A program made the translations under genes and the position numbers. This document shows positions 1-11,204 of a stretch of DNA of 64,000 bases, one piece after another. How positions within the stretch are numbered: position 1 is the stretch's first letter; each line of letters opens with the position of its first letter. A model generated the notes under the pieces. That model saw only the letters and a list, made by a program, of their open reading frames with translations, was not told the origin of the DNA and searched no databases. Source of the stretch: Dipteris shenzhenensis (lineage: Eukaryota > Polypodiophyta > Polypodiopsida > Gleicheniales); the NCBI GenBank assembly GCA_047967505.1, contig CM106538.1. The stretch is one strand, 5' to 3'.

Positions 1-1550
1 CATGAGTATATATGTCTCTTACCTGGGTTTGAATTGTCCTCAGGTAAAAACATTTGAGGTCAGCGAGGGAGACTGCTTGCCTTTGCCGAAATCACAAAGA
101 AAGAGGACTGGTAAAAGAGAGAGAAAGTTGCAAAATTTTGTGAGGAGAAGTCTCTTCTCAAGCTCTTGACCATTTACTTTCACTTGTTCAAGGGCAAAAA
201 ATGTTGGAGATAGGGAATTGGCTTTCACCCAAAAGGAGATTTCACACCTTGAAGGGTCTATTAATCCACACACATTTAGTGTGAGAAAGGATTTGGTTAC
301 TATTCCTACTTTTCCACTTTAGCCTTGTGGGGAAGGGCTCTTAATCTGAGGTATGGATTCTTTTATCTGAGATAGTCTCCTCTTGTTATGTATAATATCA
401 ATTGCTTTACCTTTATCTGTGAAGTCCTTTCCAACAGTTACTAGAGGGGGGAGTTCCTCCTCAGAGAGGTGTTCCTCACCATTCTCTGTCATCATATCAT
501 CATTTTGGTTGACCTTATTTTCAAACTTTGAGGACCATCCAGGATGTGGGTCCTTGAGAGTTGCCTTGATATTCTCCATTATCCAATCCTTAGTTTCTTT
601 ATCCAATAAAACTTCAAAAGTGTTCTTTGATAGGAAGGGGTCCTTTACTTTATCTCTTCGTGGCTTCCTTTGTAATTCTGTTACCCTCATCCTACGGTTT
701 TTCCTACACAACTCTCTCTTTCTTATTGTGTTTAATCACCCAAGTTGGCTTACTCTTGGTTGAGGGCAACATAACCCCTCTCTTTTTCAAAGAGGAAAAC
801 ATAAAAAGCTTTTCTCACGAACCTTACATTAGTAACAATGAGCCCTCTCTTGACCCAATTTGTTCTCACCCAATTCTAAATGACAAGGGTAGGGGGTATG
901 GTGCCAAGGATGAACCCAATGAGTGCATGAGTGACCAACCAATTGACATATTCATATTGGATATTTTCATCAATAAGGGTAGAAACACTTGTACCTGGAC
1001 CAGTAGGCTCTGCATTGTCTTCCAATTCCCCTCCCTCTTCTTGTAGATCTTATGCCATTCCAAGTGTTCTTGCATCTACTCCTGGCACAAAATCGGTTCT
1101 TGCTTTACCATTTGCATGGGGGTGTGTGGCCAATTCCTCTTCTATTGGAGCCTGGGAAATGGAGTGCTCTCCTATTGCATCTCCATCAAAGGGAGAGTGA
1201 TCAATGTTTCTTTTGGTGGTGGGTTTAACAACAATTTCTATTCCTCCTTCAATTGTTGGGGTTCTACCTTTTCTTCATAAGGGGGGACCTGTTGCTGAGG
1301 TTGGGTAGGATCCCCCTCTGGCTCGATGCGCCATTCTTTTGGGTTGGGATTTCAACTGCTTGTTGTTATTTGGGATCTTGGGGTTCCTATTCCTCCAATA
1401 CATAACTACCTTGGTGAAGCATTCTACCTTCCATTCTTGCTCCTTTGTATTCTTTGAGCTTACCAAAGTAGCTCGGCCTCATGGAGGAAGGCATGTATTT
1501 ACTAGGATTGGGCCTAGATGATCCACCTCTCGCTGTCAAGCTGCCTCTCA
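1..1550 (-). pseudogene. LINE (non-LTR retrotransposon) ORF1 and start of endonuclease, decayed
   Basis: Read on the minus strand, the segment starts near 1547 with an ATG (MRGSLTARGG), continues through a basic, Glu/Asp-rich region (711 to 319, 130 codons open) and passes into a second frame (273 to 40). That second frame contains CEISFWVKANS and FALEQVKVNGQELEKRLL. It matches the opening of plant LINE AP-endonuclease domains, where the catalytic pattern is 'FALQEVK'. The order ORF1 then endonuclease is the LINE order. The endonuclease runs off the window edge. Frames are broken several times and no zinc knuckle is evident, so this is a relic. The same endonuclease motif recurs in another LINE copy near 16.9 kb. 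Confidence 0.6.
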
Positions 1551-1561
1551 TGGTATTGCTT

Positions 1562-1740
1562 TTCATTAGGAAAAAATAGAGCTCATTTTGGGGCCTTTTA
1601 GCCAAAAAAGAGAAAAGCCCTGCACCAATCAAAGGAAGGCCAACATAACATTGAAAAAATTAGAAAATGGAAAACAAAAGAAATGTGATCGAGTTTGCAT
1701 TCAATGAGGACAATTGAGCTACTTTATTATATATGATGTA
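1562..1740. repeat. Dispersed repeat, possible LINE 5' leader
   Basis: The block begins with TTAGGAAAAAATAGAGCTC and ATTTTGGGGCC, then has a 'CCAATCAAAGGAAGGCCAAC' stretch and an A-rich tail. A second copy with the same order of blocks lies at 41067-41230. Here it sits just 5' (minus strand) of the LINE ORF1, so it may be that element's leader. Confidence 0.5.
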
Positions 1741-1741
1741 T

Positions 1742-1979
1742 GGTGAAGAATTTGGTACTTTTGACATCACCCACGCCTCTAGAGCAGGCTAAAACCCCCT
1801 TAAAGACTTTTGAAACACAAAAAACGGCCCTATGGAGGCCCAAAAAAGTCCAAAAAGGCTCGAAAAGCCATCTGTACAAATGAAAGTGATTTGACAGGTT
1901 GGATTCGGTGTTTTAAAAGTCTTTCTTAGGGTTTTGCCCCGGATGCATCGATGATGTGAGAAGTACCAAATTTTGCACC
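1742..1979. mobile_element. Short TIR element (MITE-like)
   Basis: About 238 bp are bounded by imperfect inverted repeats of about 28 bp. The left end reads GGTGAAGAATTTGGTACTTT and the right end, reverse-complemented, reads GGTGCAAAATTTGGTACTTC. There is no coding potential inside. No convincing target-site duplication was found. Confidence 0.5.
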
Positions 1980-1984
1980 GTACA

Positions 1985-2890
1985 TAAGTGGGATTATGTC
2001 ATATTTTATTGGCTAAGGTTAAGTTTCCTAAGGTTCATTTTTGCAAGTAAATGCAAGGGTTGACTGGCTCTTACTCCATCCTTGGATGAGATTTTGGAGT
2101 TGTGGCGGAAGAGAGATATTTGTAGATTGTCTTTCTGAGTTTGATTATGCAGTGACACCCATGTTTTGAAACATCCCAGGTTCTATTTTCACTAGTGATC
2201 ATTGCCGTGGTGCCGCGATTTCTGATATACATTTTGCAAATCATTCTGGTTGCAGTTTGAGATGTGTGCGCTCATTTGTGGTTTGCAATGGGTTGCAGTG
2301 GATGCTTTGCAGGCCATTTAGATGCATTGCAATCCTTGTTGGATGCATTGATAGGCCCAGATTGCCTTGTGGGATGCTTTATTGATGGACATTTAGCACA
2401 CAAATGTTATTTTATGCTGAGGGAAAGCTTCGACACATTGTAGTTGATGCACTCATAGTGCTATGCTCTCTTGGATGAGACATTATTGATGCTTATGCCC
2501 ATGGACGGTGTTTATGCTTGAGGCATTTGGCTCTTATTGGCATTGGGTTTGACATTGTTTTGTCATTGCGGGTCGACATTTTCTTTTGGGCCAGATTTGC
2601 TCATATGGATGCATAGTATATGCACATGAGTCAGATGAATTTTGATGCTTTGAGCCTTGAGTTTTGGTGACACTATCCTTCATTAACGCAAAAATATTGG
2701 CTGCACCTAGTATTTGGTGTGATTTCTCCTTGCACAGGTACTAGCATTTGGGATTTTGTTTCATTTGCATCATGAGGCCACAATTACTCTTTTACATAAG
2801 AGTCTGCAAACATTTGTGTACTCTCATCTAGTAAGAGCTATTAAGTTCTAATTACCAAGTTGTGCCTAGAAGAAAGATGGGCAAGAGAGT
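1985..2890. other. Intergenic, nothing recognised
   Basis: No sustained frame, splice pattern or repeat structure. The sequence is rich in TGCATTG/GATGC words but has no clear period. Confidence 0.4.
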
Positions 2891-3362
2891 TTTCAAAATG
2901 GATTTAGACACGCATGAGCATATCATGGGGTGTCTTAGAGTAGCGAACGACTAAGACAGTACAAGAAAATGTATTCTCATTGTGTGACTGTAGTTAATCC
3001 TAAACTAAGGAAAATGTATTCCACTTATCCTAGAAAATGGAAGATATTTACAATCAGTAAATCCCAAACAACCGTCGTGCTCGTTTTAGTATATCCCAAA
3101 CAACCCTATGCTTGTTAAGTACTTCCAAATGAGGAAAAATGTATGCCACTTATCTTGTACAACCACTAGGCTCGTGATCACAAATTCTAAGCAAATGCAT
3201 TGTATGCCATTCAGCTTGTAATAATAGAAGGAAACCACATTGCTATTGGTTGTTAATCCTAGATGACTTATCATGTGCAACCAACCACCACCACAATCAT
3301 GGCCACTTATTCTATACTACCACCATGCTAGTTGTGATCCTAAAATAGCTTGTATAAATTCA
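2890..3362 (+). mobile_element. 3' end relic of a DNA transposon (same family as 23.6-26.5 kb)
   Basis: This stretch shares the blocks 'AATCCCAAACAACC', 'TTAGTATATCCCAAACAACC' and 'CTTGTAATAATAGAAG' with 26170-26460, in the same orientation. In that copy they follow transposase remnants. The short motif ACCACCATGCTAGTTGT recurs several times. I infer it is the subterminal repeat zone of a lost element. Confidence 0.5.
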
Positions 3363-3368
3363 ATGGTT

Positions 3369-3483
3369 GATATGGCCTTGAGGAGTCCCCTTTAGGGGAA
3401 AGGGCCATATCGACATGCCACTAGACATATATTGCATGTCGATATGGCCCTTACCCCTAAAGGGGGCCCCTCGAGGACCAAAT
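3369..3483. mobile_element. Hairpin MITE-like element, copy 1
   Basis: Two arms are inverted copies of each other: GATATGGCCTTGAGGAGTCC in the left arm and GGGGCCCCTCGAGGACCA closing the right. Each arm contains an inner CCATATCGACATG or its complement. A second copy lies at 30041-30206. No coding capacity. Confidence 0.6.
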
Positions 3484-3621
3484 TGACATGAAAGGAGACT
3501 CCTCAAGGGAAAATGATGTGAAATATATGAATGGGGCCCATATATCATGTGAAACCAACTAACCACTTATCCTATACTACCATCGTGTTGGTTGCAATCC
3601 TAAAACGGCTTATATAAAGGA

Positions 3622-4080
3622 ACATTAGGAAAATTTGGAGCTCATTTTGGGGCCCTCTAAGGACTTTCCTTGAGAATATTCTCTAAAAAAAGGGGGGCAT
3701 GGATAATATTTTGCAGATTAGCTCAAAACTTTTCGGACTTGGCATTTTTAGAACCTAGTCTTTGAGGGCTTTCCAATGATATATACCATGATGGGGTTTG
3801 GACATGGGAATGGAAAGATACATCGAAGATTCCTCTCTTATAGGAGAATATTCATGTAACGTAGGAAGATTCCTAGAAGAGAGGAATCTTACCTATATCT
3901 TTCCATTCCCATGTCCAAACCCCATCATGGTATATATCATTAGAAAGCCCTCAAAGAGTAGGTTCTAGAAATGCCAAGTTCGACAAGTTTTGAGCTAATC
4001 TGCAAAAAATTATCCATGTCCCCTTTTTTTGAGAGAATTTAGAGGGCCCCAAAATGAGCTCCAAATTTCCCTAATGATTC
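3622..4080. mobile_element. Foldback element, near-perfect inverted repeat of about 459 bp
   Basis: The whole segment is one long palindrome: about 200-bp arms and a short centre near 3850-3865. The left arm starts CATTAGGAAAATTTGGAGCTC and the right arm ends with its complement. Inner blocks such as CCATGATGGGGTTTGGACAT and its complement CATGTCCAAACCCCATCATGG match almost perfectly. A transcript would form a long dsRNA hairpin. There is no coding frame. The outer ends share the ATTAGGAAA…GGAGCTCATTTTGGGGCC motif with the repeats at 1562 and 41067. Confidence 0.75.
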
Positions 4081-4159
4081 ATGAGACCACTTATCATGTA
4101 CTACAATCGTGCTAGTTGTTATCTTAAAACATCTTGTATAAAGGAAACTTGTGAATTGC

Positions 4160-5230
4160 TACAAACGTCAAGAACCTTGGCAATAATTAAAGAGTGGTTC
4201 ATTAATCATTGAATAAATACATCTCATACATTGAGGTCTTTAAGCTACGTCCAGTCGCTTTGAGGTCTTTAAGCTCCTTGTTGGGAGGATGAGCCCTTCT
4301 TGCTCCTCCTTCAGGGGCTTTCAATTTTTTCTTTGATCTCCCTTCATCAGGTTACTTTGAGCTCTTTGAGCTACGTCCATGCCCTAATGGGAGGATCGGC
4401 CCTTCTTCTTAGGGCTTGAGCTTGGGCTTCTTCCCTTTAGTTGGCCCTTCTTTCTCTTGAGGCTTGAGCTTGGGTTTCTTTCCTTCAGGCTCCTTTCTTT
4501 TTGTATGTCCAACCCGAATTGCAAATATGATTGTAGCATCTAGTTTTTCACTCTGCAAATTGTTGTGCAATAGGCAGGCACATTTAATCTACCCATGACT
4601 TGGGCAAATGGCATTCTATGCATCTTGACAAACACCCCAAAGCAAAATAAATTTAGAGGTTGTCCCACCTGGTCCATCAGATCATGCACTCATATGTTAG
4701 ATGTGCCCATGGTAGACAAAGCACGTATGGCCCTACCGTATCTCAAGACGATAGTCATCCTCTTTAACTATTACGTGTATCAATACCATACTCTGACCTT
4801 ATACATGAGCAATGTATTTCTTGATTTCTTCTTGTCTCATCTTGAGAGTGTGGACATTCTTGTTTAGCACCTTCACTTGCTATTCACTTTGTGCAACAAC
4901 AAATCCATCTCAGCTACTCTTAAAGTTGGTGAAATTATTTAGCAACATCTTGTAGGCCTTTTCAAAGACACAATTTTAGTTGTTGGTAGCTTAAATTTTA
5001 ATTAGATGAAGCTGGCTCATGATTATTCAAACGGACCCATTGCACTTGCATAAGTGCAGTTAATCTTCTAGTCACCATGCCATGAGTGATTAATTGGCAG
5101 CTCAATTTTGATTAATTGAAGGTGGCTCAAGATTATTAGGATGATTAAGTAGAGTGCCACCTGATGTCAGTGTTAATATTTTGAATTATCACCCTAAACA
5201 TTCTACTCAAATTTTCGCTCAATTTGAGAG
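4160..5230 (-). pseudogene. Decayed coiled-coil ORF downstream of Copia pol, copy 1
   Basis: On the minus strand, interrupted frames resemble those at 28540-27640. Matching parts include a helix-rich stretch (VVAQSE…MRQEEIKK), a Cys/Phe-rich stretch with LFCFGVFVK…MPFAQVMGRLNVPAYC, and a Lys/Arg-rich tail. The coding frame is broken many times. It follows the 3' end of the Copia pol at 5462, as the second copy follows Copia RNase H at 28701. I recognise no known family. Confidence 0.4.
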
Positions 5231-5461
5231 ATCTCAACAATGGAAGAGGAATGGAAGAGGTTGAGAGAAAGGGAGAGCCAAAAGAGAGAGGAGACACACA
5301 AGTTTTGGTGGATGCAAAACACCCTAAGCTTCTATGTCATCCATATATATATGCGTTTGATTATTGTACATAACCGAGGTTAAGGTACAGTTGCCTTTAA
5401 CCCCCACAACCTCCCACTTAAAGGCCAATGTGCCTTTAAGGGAGAATAACCAAAGACCATA

Positions 5462-5989
5462 CTATCCAATGCTCATCAATACATGACAATAGTCAAACCG
5501 CTGATTAGGTACACTCTTCGTCAGCATATCTGCAGGGTTATCATCTATATGAACCTTGACAAGCTCTATGCGCTTGTCCTCAAGTACCTCCCTGATAAAA
5601 TGGTACTTGAACTCAATGTGTTTGGTCTTTGCATGAAAGATCGAATTCTGTAGGGTGAATATGGAATTACTATGCAATGTTGGTACACTTGTATGAATCC
5701 CCAAATCTCTCACTAGTCAATCAAGCCATATAGCCTCCTTGCAATCCTCTATGGCTACAACATTCTTGGCCTTTGTGGTAGACAAAGCAACACACTTTTG
5801 TGTGCAAGACACCCACGACACTGTACCACCTACAAAGGTCAACACATAACCAGAAGTGGATCTCCTGCTATCCACATGCCCTGCATAGTCTAAATCTATG
5901 TATCTATGTACCCACCACATACACACATCTCTCCTTTGCCAAAGTAGATACACACCTCCTGGGTACCCTTCATGTACCTCATGATGCAC
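5462..5989 (-). pseudogene. Copia RNase H domain
   Basis: Two frames are needed. The upstream part (5989-5717) has DLDYAGHVDSRRSTSGYVL and SWVSCTQKCVALSTT, the usual Copia RNase H signature. The downstream part (5713-5462) carries HIEFKYHFIREVLED and DMLTKSVPNQRF, the end of pol. A stop separates them and the DNxSAI catalytic part is altered. Homologous to 28701-29060. Confidence 0.85.
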
Positions 5990-6163
5990 TTAACTACCTC
6001 CCAATGCCTCTGTTGGATTAGCCATATACCGGCTAACAACTCCTACTACAAATGCAAGGTATGGTCTAGTAGCTATCATAGCATACATAAGACTCCCAAC
6101 CGCTAATGCATAAGGAACCTTGGCCTTCATGGCTCTCTCTTCATCTAATTTGGGACTAACTGC

Positions 6164-6682
6164 CTAACTCAGTTTCACATATCTATGCAATGGAGTACTT
6201 ACTGCCTTCCCCCCCTCCATATTGAAACCCTGCAACACTTTTGTAACATACTCCTTCTGTGAAAGCCAAAGGATTTTCCTACTCCGGTCGTGCATGATGC
6301 GCATACCAAGAATATGACCTGCAGGTCCCAAATCCTTCAGGTCAAAGGCCTCATGTAACTTGGACTTCAATGCATAAAGCTCATAAGTGTTCTTGCTAGC
6401 CAATAGCATATCATCCACATAAAGTGCCAGGAGTATCAAGCTATTATCCTTAGCCCTTTTATTGTAGAGGCAGTGATCAATCTCACTTCTTCTGAAACCC
6501 TGGGACCGAATGAAAGCATCAAACTTGTGATACCATTCTCTAGGCGCTTGCTTAAGGCCATAGAGACTCTTTTTCATCTTGCAAACCAAATTCTCTTTGC
6601 CCTTTTCTTCAAAGCCTTCTAGTTGTACCATGTAAATTTCCTTATGCAAATCCCCATGCAAGAAAGCTATCTTGGCATCCAT
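6164..6682 (-). pseudogene. Copia reverse transcriptase
   Basis: The 172-codon open stretch begins MDAKIAFLHGDL, a variant of the Copia 'DVKTAFLHGDL' motif with the first catalytic Asp. It then has KSLYGLKQAPREWYHKFD and the active-site box LYVDDMLLASKN. The upstream finger region (to about 6850) is broken by stops. Confidence 0.9.
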
Positions 6683-6934
6683 CTACATAAGCTCCATATC
6701 TTGTATTGCCAAAAGTCCAAGTACACATCTAAGTGTGGTCATCTTCACAACTGGAGAGAATATCTCATCAAAGTCTTTAGTACCAAACGGGCCTTGTACG
6801 TAGGCACATCATCACCTGTGACCATCTTGTAGACCCATTTACATGGCAATGCTTTAAGTACCAAATCTTATTCTTTATGAGTGAACTCATCTCTAATTGC
6901 ATAGCATACTCCCACTTGCGCTGATCCTCGCGCA

Positions 6935-7294
6935 TCATAGCCTCTCTGTAGTAAGAAGGCTCCCCGCAATCAACACATAGTCTACCCCTAGAACAAATCT
7001 CTCAGGCAGTCTAGACACTCTAGATGTTCTTCTCAAGGGCATTTCAACTTGTTGTCCCGCCTGCATATCAACCACATTTGGCTCATCATTCCCACCATTA
7101 GATGATCCATCATCTGCCCTTAATTGTGTACTTGTGGTAGCACCTGGTGGTGGCACCATTTCCTGCACATTCAGTGCATGGACAACTTGTTGTCTATCAA
7201 CATATGTAGGTGCATTCACATCCTGGAAAGTGATTCTCCTCATTTCCACATCCCTCATGGGTGTCTTATGCATCTTCTTTTCATTGAAGACCAC
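6935..7294 (-). pseudogene. Copia integrase-RT linker region
   Basis: The open stretch contains RRTSRVSRLPERFVLGVDYV, typical of the variable region between Copia integrase and reverse transcriptase ('RRSTRVRRPPERY'). It links the two flanking domains in order. Confidence 0.7.
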
Positions 7295-7330
7295 ATCATG
7301 GCTTCGTATGATTTTCTTTGCTTCTAGATT

Positions 7331-8305
7331 CTAGAGACGATAGCCCATCTCTCCACTTTCACCATAACCCAGAAAGATGCATTTCTTAGACTTAGTATCT
7401 AGCTTCTTCCGAAGCTCTTTTCGCACATGTGCATATTCCTGACACCCAAATATATGCAAATGAGAGTAAGAGGGCCTCTTGCCACTCCATGCATCTTCAG
7501 GAATAGCACCATCCAAAGTATTACTAGGTGATCTATTGATCACATGCACTGCTGTCTTCATTGCATCAGCCCAAAAACCACCAAAAAGGCTTGCATTGGA
7601 AAGAATACATTGCAATCTTTGTTGAATGGTGCAGCTCATCTATTCTACAACTAGATTCTGCTCTAGAGTATGAGGAGACGTGAGCTCCCTCTTGATCCCA
7701 CATGTATCACAGAAATGCTGAAAGTCATGAGAGAGATACTCTCCACCATTATTAGTCCATAGGCATGTAAGCATTCTACCTGACTGATTTTCAGCCCAAA
7801 GCCAACCATTTTTGAAATACCTAGAACACATCGCTCTTTCGAGCTATAGCATAAGTGCACACTTTCCTAGTTGCATCATCAATGAATGTCACATAGTATT
7901 CAGCCTCACCTAATGACCGTGTAGGCATGGATCGCATACGTCTGAATGCACCAAATCAAACCTTTAAAGCTCTTTCTTTCCCCTTATTTTATGGGATGAT
8001 TTAGTCTACTTCCCATAGAGACAATGCTCACAAAATTCAAAATTAGAAAAACTCAAATGTGGTACATAACCCAAATGATATAAGAGTTTCATTCCATTCT
8101 GGCTCATGTGCCCCAACCTGCAATGCCACAAAGGAGTATTTGGCTGCTCGGTTATTGCAACAACATGATCAGACACCCCTGATACATGTAAGGGATACAA
8201 AGTCCCACACTTGGCACCCCTGGCCAAAACCATAGAGCCCTTCTGAATTTTCCAACTCTGAAAGCCAAAAGTGGTATGAAAACTAGCATCATCTAGCTGA
8301 CCCAT
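7331..8305 (-). pseudogene. Copia GAG-pre-integrase and integrase
   Basis: The pre-integrase zinc region is seen as LWHCRLGHMS…FCEHCLYGK (8305-8006). The core has LWTNNGGEYLS and CGIKRELTSPHT (7831-7640), then the C-terminal part with VHVINRSPSN and LHIFGCQEYAHVRKE…KCIFLGYGE (7639-7331). Stops fall between 8000 and 7860, near 7640 and at 7331. The fragment at 40149 (plus strand) is the same family. Confidence 0.9.
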
Positions 8306-8740
8306 TTAAATGAGACTCTTGGTCAGCTTAGGCACATGTCTTACATTTTTCAAAACAAATGCAAAACCATTTGTAAAAGAAAACTTTATGTCACCTGCTC
8401 CCATAATGTCACATGCATAGTTATTTCCAAGATGCACACAGCCTCTCTTTCCATTGTCATAAGTAGAGAACCATTCCCTACGGGGAGTAACATGGAATGA
8501 AGCACCAGAATCCAAAATCCAATCTTGGGAATATGCATCATCTAAAGTGGTAAGCAAGTCTGTAGGTAGACTAGACATGAAGAGAATGTCATTGTCACTA
8601 TCCTCAATGACTGCATTAATCTCCTCGATCTTCATTTTTCCTTTGTCCCAATGTGTATTCTTTTTCTTATCCTTTTGCTCTCTTTTCATCTTGTAGCAAT
8701 CCTTTTTCATGTGGCCCTTCTTGCCATAGTGGGGTAACAC
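8306..8740 (-). pseudogene. Copia zinc knuckle and aspartic protease
   Basis: A zinc-knuckle remnant (HYGKKGHMKKDC, first Cys of CX2C lost) is followed about 65 residues later by WILDSGASFHVT, the DSG protease active site of Copia elements, and by HVPKLTKSLI, the protease end. Confidence 0.85.
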
Positions 8741-8838
8741 TCAATGTTCCGTGCCTTGGATTTGCTATAAGACTTCCCTCTTTCTTGGGACTTCCCCCTG
8801 AAGTGTGAGCTACCCCTTTGCACATTTAAGGTTGCATC

Positions 8839-9339
8839 CTACTTGTTGCCATCCATAGAATTCCGTCTAATCTCCTTGGCCAAAAAGCTACCCACAACAT
8901 CATCAGACTTCAGTACTCCACCAAGTGCAAAGTTACTAACAGCTATATGGAAGGTATCCCATGAGGATGGCAATGAACATAAGAGGAATATTGCTTTAGT
9001 ATTTGCATAAAAATCCATCTTCTGAGCCTGAAGGTGGCTGAAAATAATATTGAATTCATTCACGTGAGAAGCAATGGAGGCCCCTTCCTTCATTTGCAAC
9101 TCAAACAACCTCTTCATGACGTAAACTTTATTAGAGGCAATTTCCTTCTCATAAGTGGCACATAATTTCTTCCACAAATCTTCTGTAGTCTGCTCATTTA
9201 CTACTGTGAAATAAGCTGACTCTGCAAGATGAAGTCTTACAATAGACATAACTACAGGCTTAGCTTTAATCCATACCAAGGGTTTAATCTGCTTCTTTTG
9301 AATAAGCACATCCCTTATCATGCCTTTGTGTAAGTCCAC
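8839..9339 (-). pseudogene. Copia gag (UBN2 type)
   Basis: A 166-codon open stretch has EDLWKKLCATYEKE, VYVMKRLFELQMKEGASIASHVNEFN and LLCSLPSSWDTF, the canonical Copia gag pattern. The N-terminus is short, so the start is probably missing at the junction with the neighbouring gag relic near 9345. Confidence 0.85.
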
Positions 9340-9344
9340 ATATT

Positions 9345-10040
9345 AATGATTCTAGGCTAGCCCTTAGATGTCAATTCTAAGAAGTAGCTTCCATCCTCTA
9401 CCTTAAAGTCATAGCTTTGTGCTCCACTCCTTGATGTGTCTGGTGAACTTTCTCACTCTTGGGTTTGCAAGCTCTATCTGAGTGGGACATCGTTAAGAAC
9501 AAATCTTTTCTTACCAAATTTGATGGTGCTGCCTTGGACTACTCCTCCCTCTTCACTTAATCTATCTTCTTCTTTTGCAATTTTTAGCAAATTGTCCATG
9601 CGTGTCACATTAAAAGCACTTCTTTTGATTTGTTCTCTTCTTCTTGTTCTCACTATTAGGAGCATCCCCATCATCATTCCATCGTCCTTCCAATTGAGAC
9701 TCTTCTTGAATCAACAAGGGACCCAACTTATCAAATGTGAGAAACGTCATTCGTTCTCCAATGTTGAGAGTTGTCACCAACCTTTAGTAGCTCCTAGAAG
9801 CTTACTAACCAGAAGCATAACTAACTGGTTATTGTCCACCTTGTGACCCACTTCTTTGACTTGACCTCTGAGAATGTTCACCTTCACTAGGAAGTCATGG
9901 GTTGACTCTCTTACATCTATCTTTAAACTAAAAAATAGGCTTTGAAGCATGATAATCCTCCCTATGTTCTTGATCTCATAGAGATCCCACAAGATCTTCC
10001 ATGTCTCCCGCACTATTTGCCAGCAATGAGGCAAGCTTGG
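9345..10040 (-). pseudogene. Second Copia gag relic
   Basis: On the minus strand 10034-9774 reads RETWKILWDLYEIKN…FLVKVNILRGQVKEVGHKVDNNQLV, another UBN2 gag. A zinc knuckle of the form CDTHGQFAKNC lies near 9595 in a shifted frame. The family differs from the element downstream, so this is a separate insertion or a recombinant junction. Confidence 0.75.
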
Positions 10041-10049
10041 GAGTCAAGT

Positions 10050-10850
10050 TGACAGTATATCAAATGGAAAGGCTTCTCAAAGAAAATGGGCACCCTCTGC
10101 AATCAAGATTCAGTATGGTTTCCAATAATTTTGCCGAATGCACAGGTGAGTGGGGAGGACTTGAAAGGAGCCTTTAGACTCAGCAAGAAGGGGGTCCAAA
10201 CTTGGGGGGACTTATGGAATCGGGAGTAGGGTAAAGGGTACTTGGTTGGAAGATAGAAACTTGATAACCAAATATCGACTCAATAGATTCGATCTTAGAC
10301 TAATACATGAGAGACAGATCCTCTAGTCAAGAGAAAGCCTATCATGAATGGGAGGCCATCCTTGAGGAAATTCAGATGGGTTGGGCAAAACCAGTTGACT
10401 CGTATCCCCATTTGTGTGGAAGGGCAAGAAGAGATAATAAGGTCACTCAACTTGAAATGGCACAGGAGAGATTCGAGTGGAACCTGGGTGAAGAGATTCG
10501 AAAAGGTGTGGGAAAAAAATATATCTCTAAGAAGCAATCCTACTTGCTCTAGCTAATCTTACATAAAGGAGTTTGGATAGCTAGAAGAGCACGAAGGGTC
10601 GATCATGAGGACAAAATTTGCAAGAGATGTAGAAGTGCCTAGAAGGATATATTGCACCTATTCCTCAACTATAGACTCTCCAAAACCACATGGACCTCAG
10701 CTCAAATCCGACACATCAGAATACCGCTCAATTACGCTTATCTTCTTCTGGGGGAGACATGCCTAGTAGAGCTCCCCCCAACTGGAATGCCATCCGAGTT
10801 TCGGCACTTTGGTCAATTTCGTTTCCACGATTTGTGAAAGTTTTTAATGG
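10050..10850 (+). pseudogene. LINE reverse transcriptase C-terminal region
   Basis: Plus-strand frames read KKGVQTWGDLWN…KWVLGWKI…LITKHRLNQFDLRL and then ICKRCRS…DILHLFLNYRLSKTTW. The last part matches the zinc-binding C-terminal region of plant LINE RTs ('CxxC…HLFxxC…W'). Frames are interrupted at least three times. It may belong to the same family as the fragments at 15.9-17.7 kb. Confidence 0.65.
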
Positions 10851-10859
10851 AAATGTTAT

Positions 10860-11190
10860 TGATGCTAGTAATGTCTTTTTAAATTTATGTGTGCAGCTAG
10901 GAGCGCAGTGGCAATCTCCAGAAGATCCTCACAGCTCAGACACAGATACAGTCTTTTGCTCAGAAAGAAGATGATGTTGCCCAAGAAGAAAATAGCTTAC
11001 TCGAGAAAATACGACAACTTGCAGAGAAAGAATCAAATGAAAGAGAATGGTCACTGTAGCAAGAGAATGAAAGCCCGACTCCTCAGGGAACTCAATCTAC
11101 TACCCCTTTACAGCATCCTACTCCTCCCCCCTTCTCTCTTGACCCTGCTACCTTACTTGATCGTGTGCGAGAAGAGAGAGCAGTGATGCA
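10860..11190 (+). pseudogene. Unrecognised coding-like relic
   Basis: One frame reads QSFAQKEDDVAQEENSLLEK, then IRQLAEKESNERE, and ends with a Pro/Thr-rich part and LDPATLLDRVREERAVMQ, with one internal stop. A coiled-coil then proline-rich layout could be a retrotransposon gag, but I cannot assign it. Confidence 0.3.
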
Positions 11191-11204
11191 AAGTGTCTTG
11201 CATG

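Larger units (their letters stand above)
3300..4146 (+). repeat. Three copies of a ~60-bp unit separated by the two inverted-repeat elements
   Basis: A unit of the form CCACTTATyCTATACTACCA…CTTGTATAAA occurs at 3300-3362, 3550-3621 and 4085-4146. The hairpin element separates copies 1 and 2, and the foldback separates copies 2 and 3. Confidence 0.55.
5340..9345 (-). mobile_element. Ty1/copia retrotransposon, internal region, degenerate
   Basis: Copia domains lie in order on the minus strand: gag (9339-8839), zinc knuckle and protease (8740-8306), GAG-pre-integrase and integrase (8305-7331), linker (7294-6935), reverse transcriptase (6850-6164) and RNase H (5989-5462). Gag-PR-IN-RT-RH is diagnostic of Copia as opposed to Gypsy. 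Several stops and frameshifts separate the domains, so it is not functional. Downstream of RNase H is a purine-rich stretch (complement of CCCCCACAACCTCCCAC at 5400-5416) and a TATATATA box near 5345. I could not delimit its LTRs. A second Copia gag abuts its 5' side. Confidence 0.9.
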
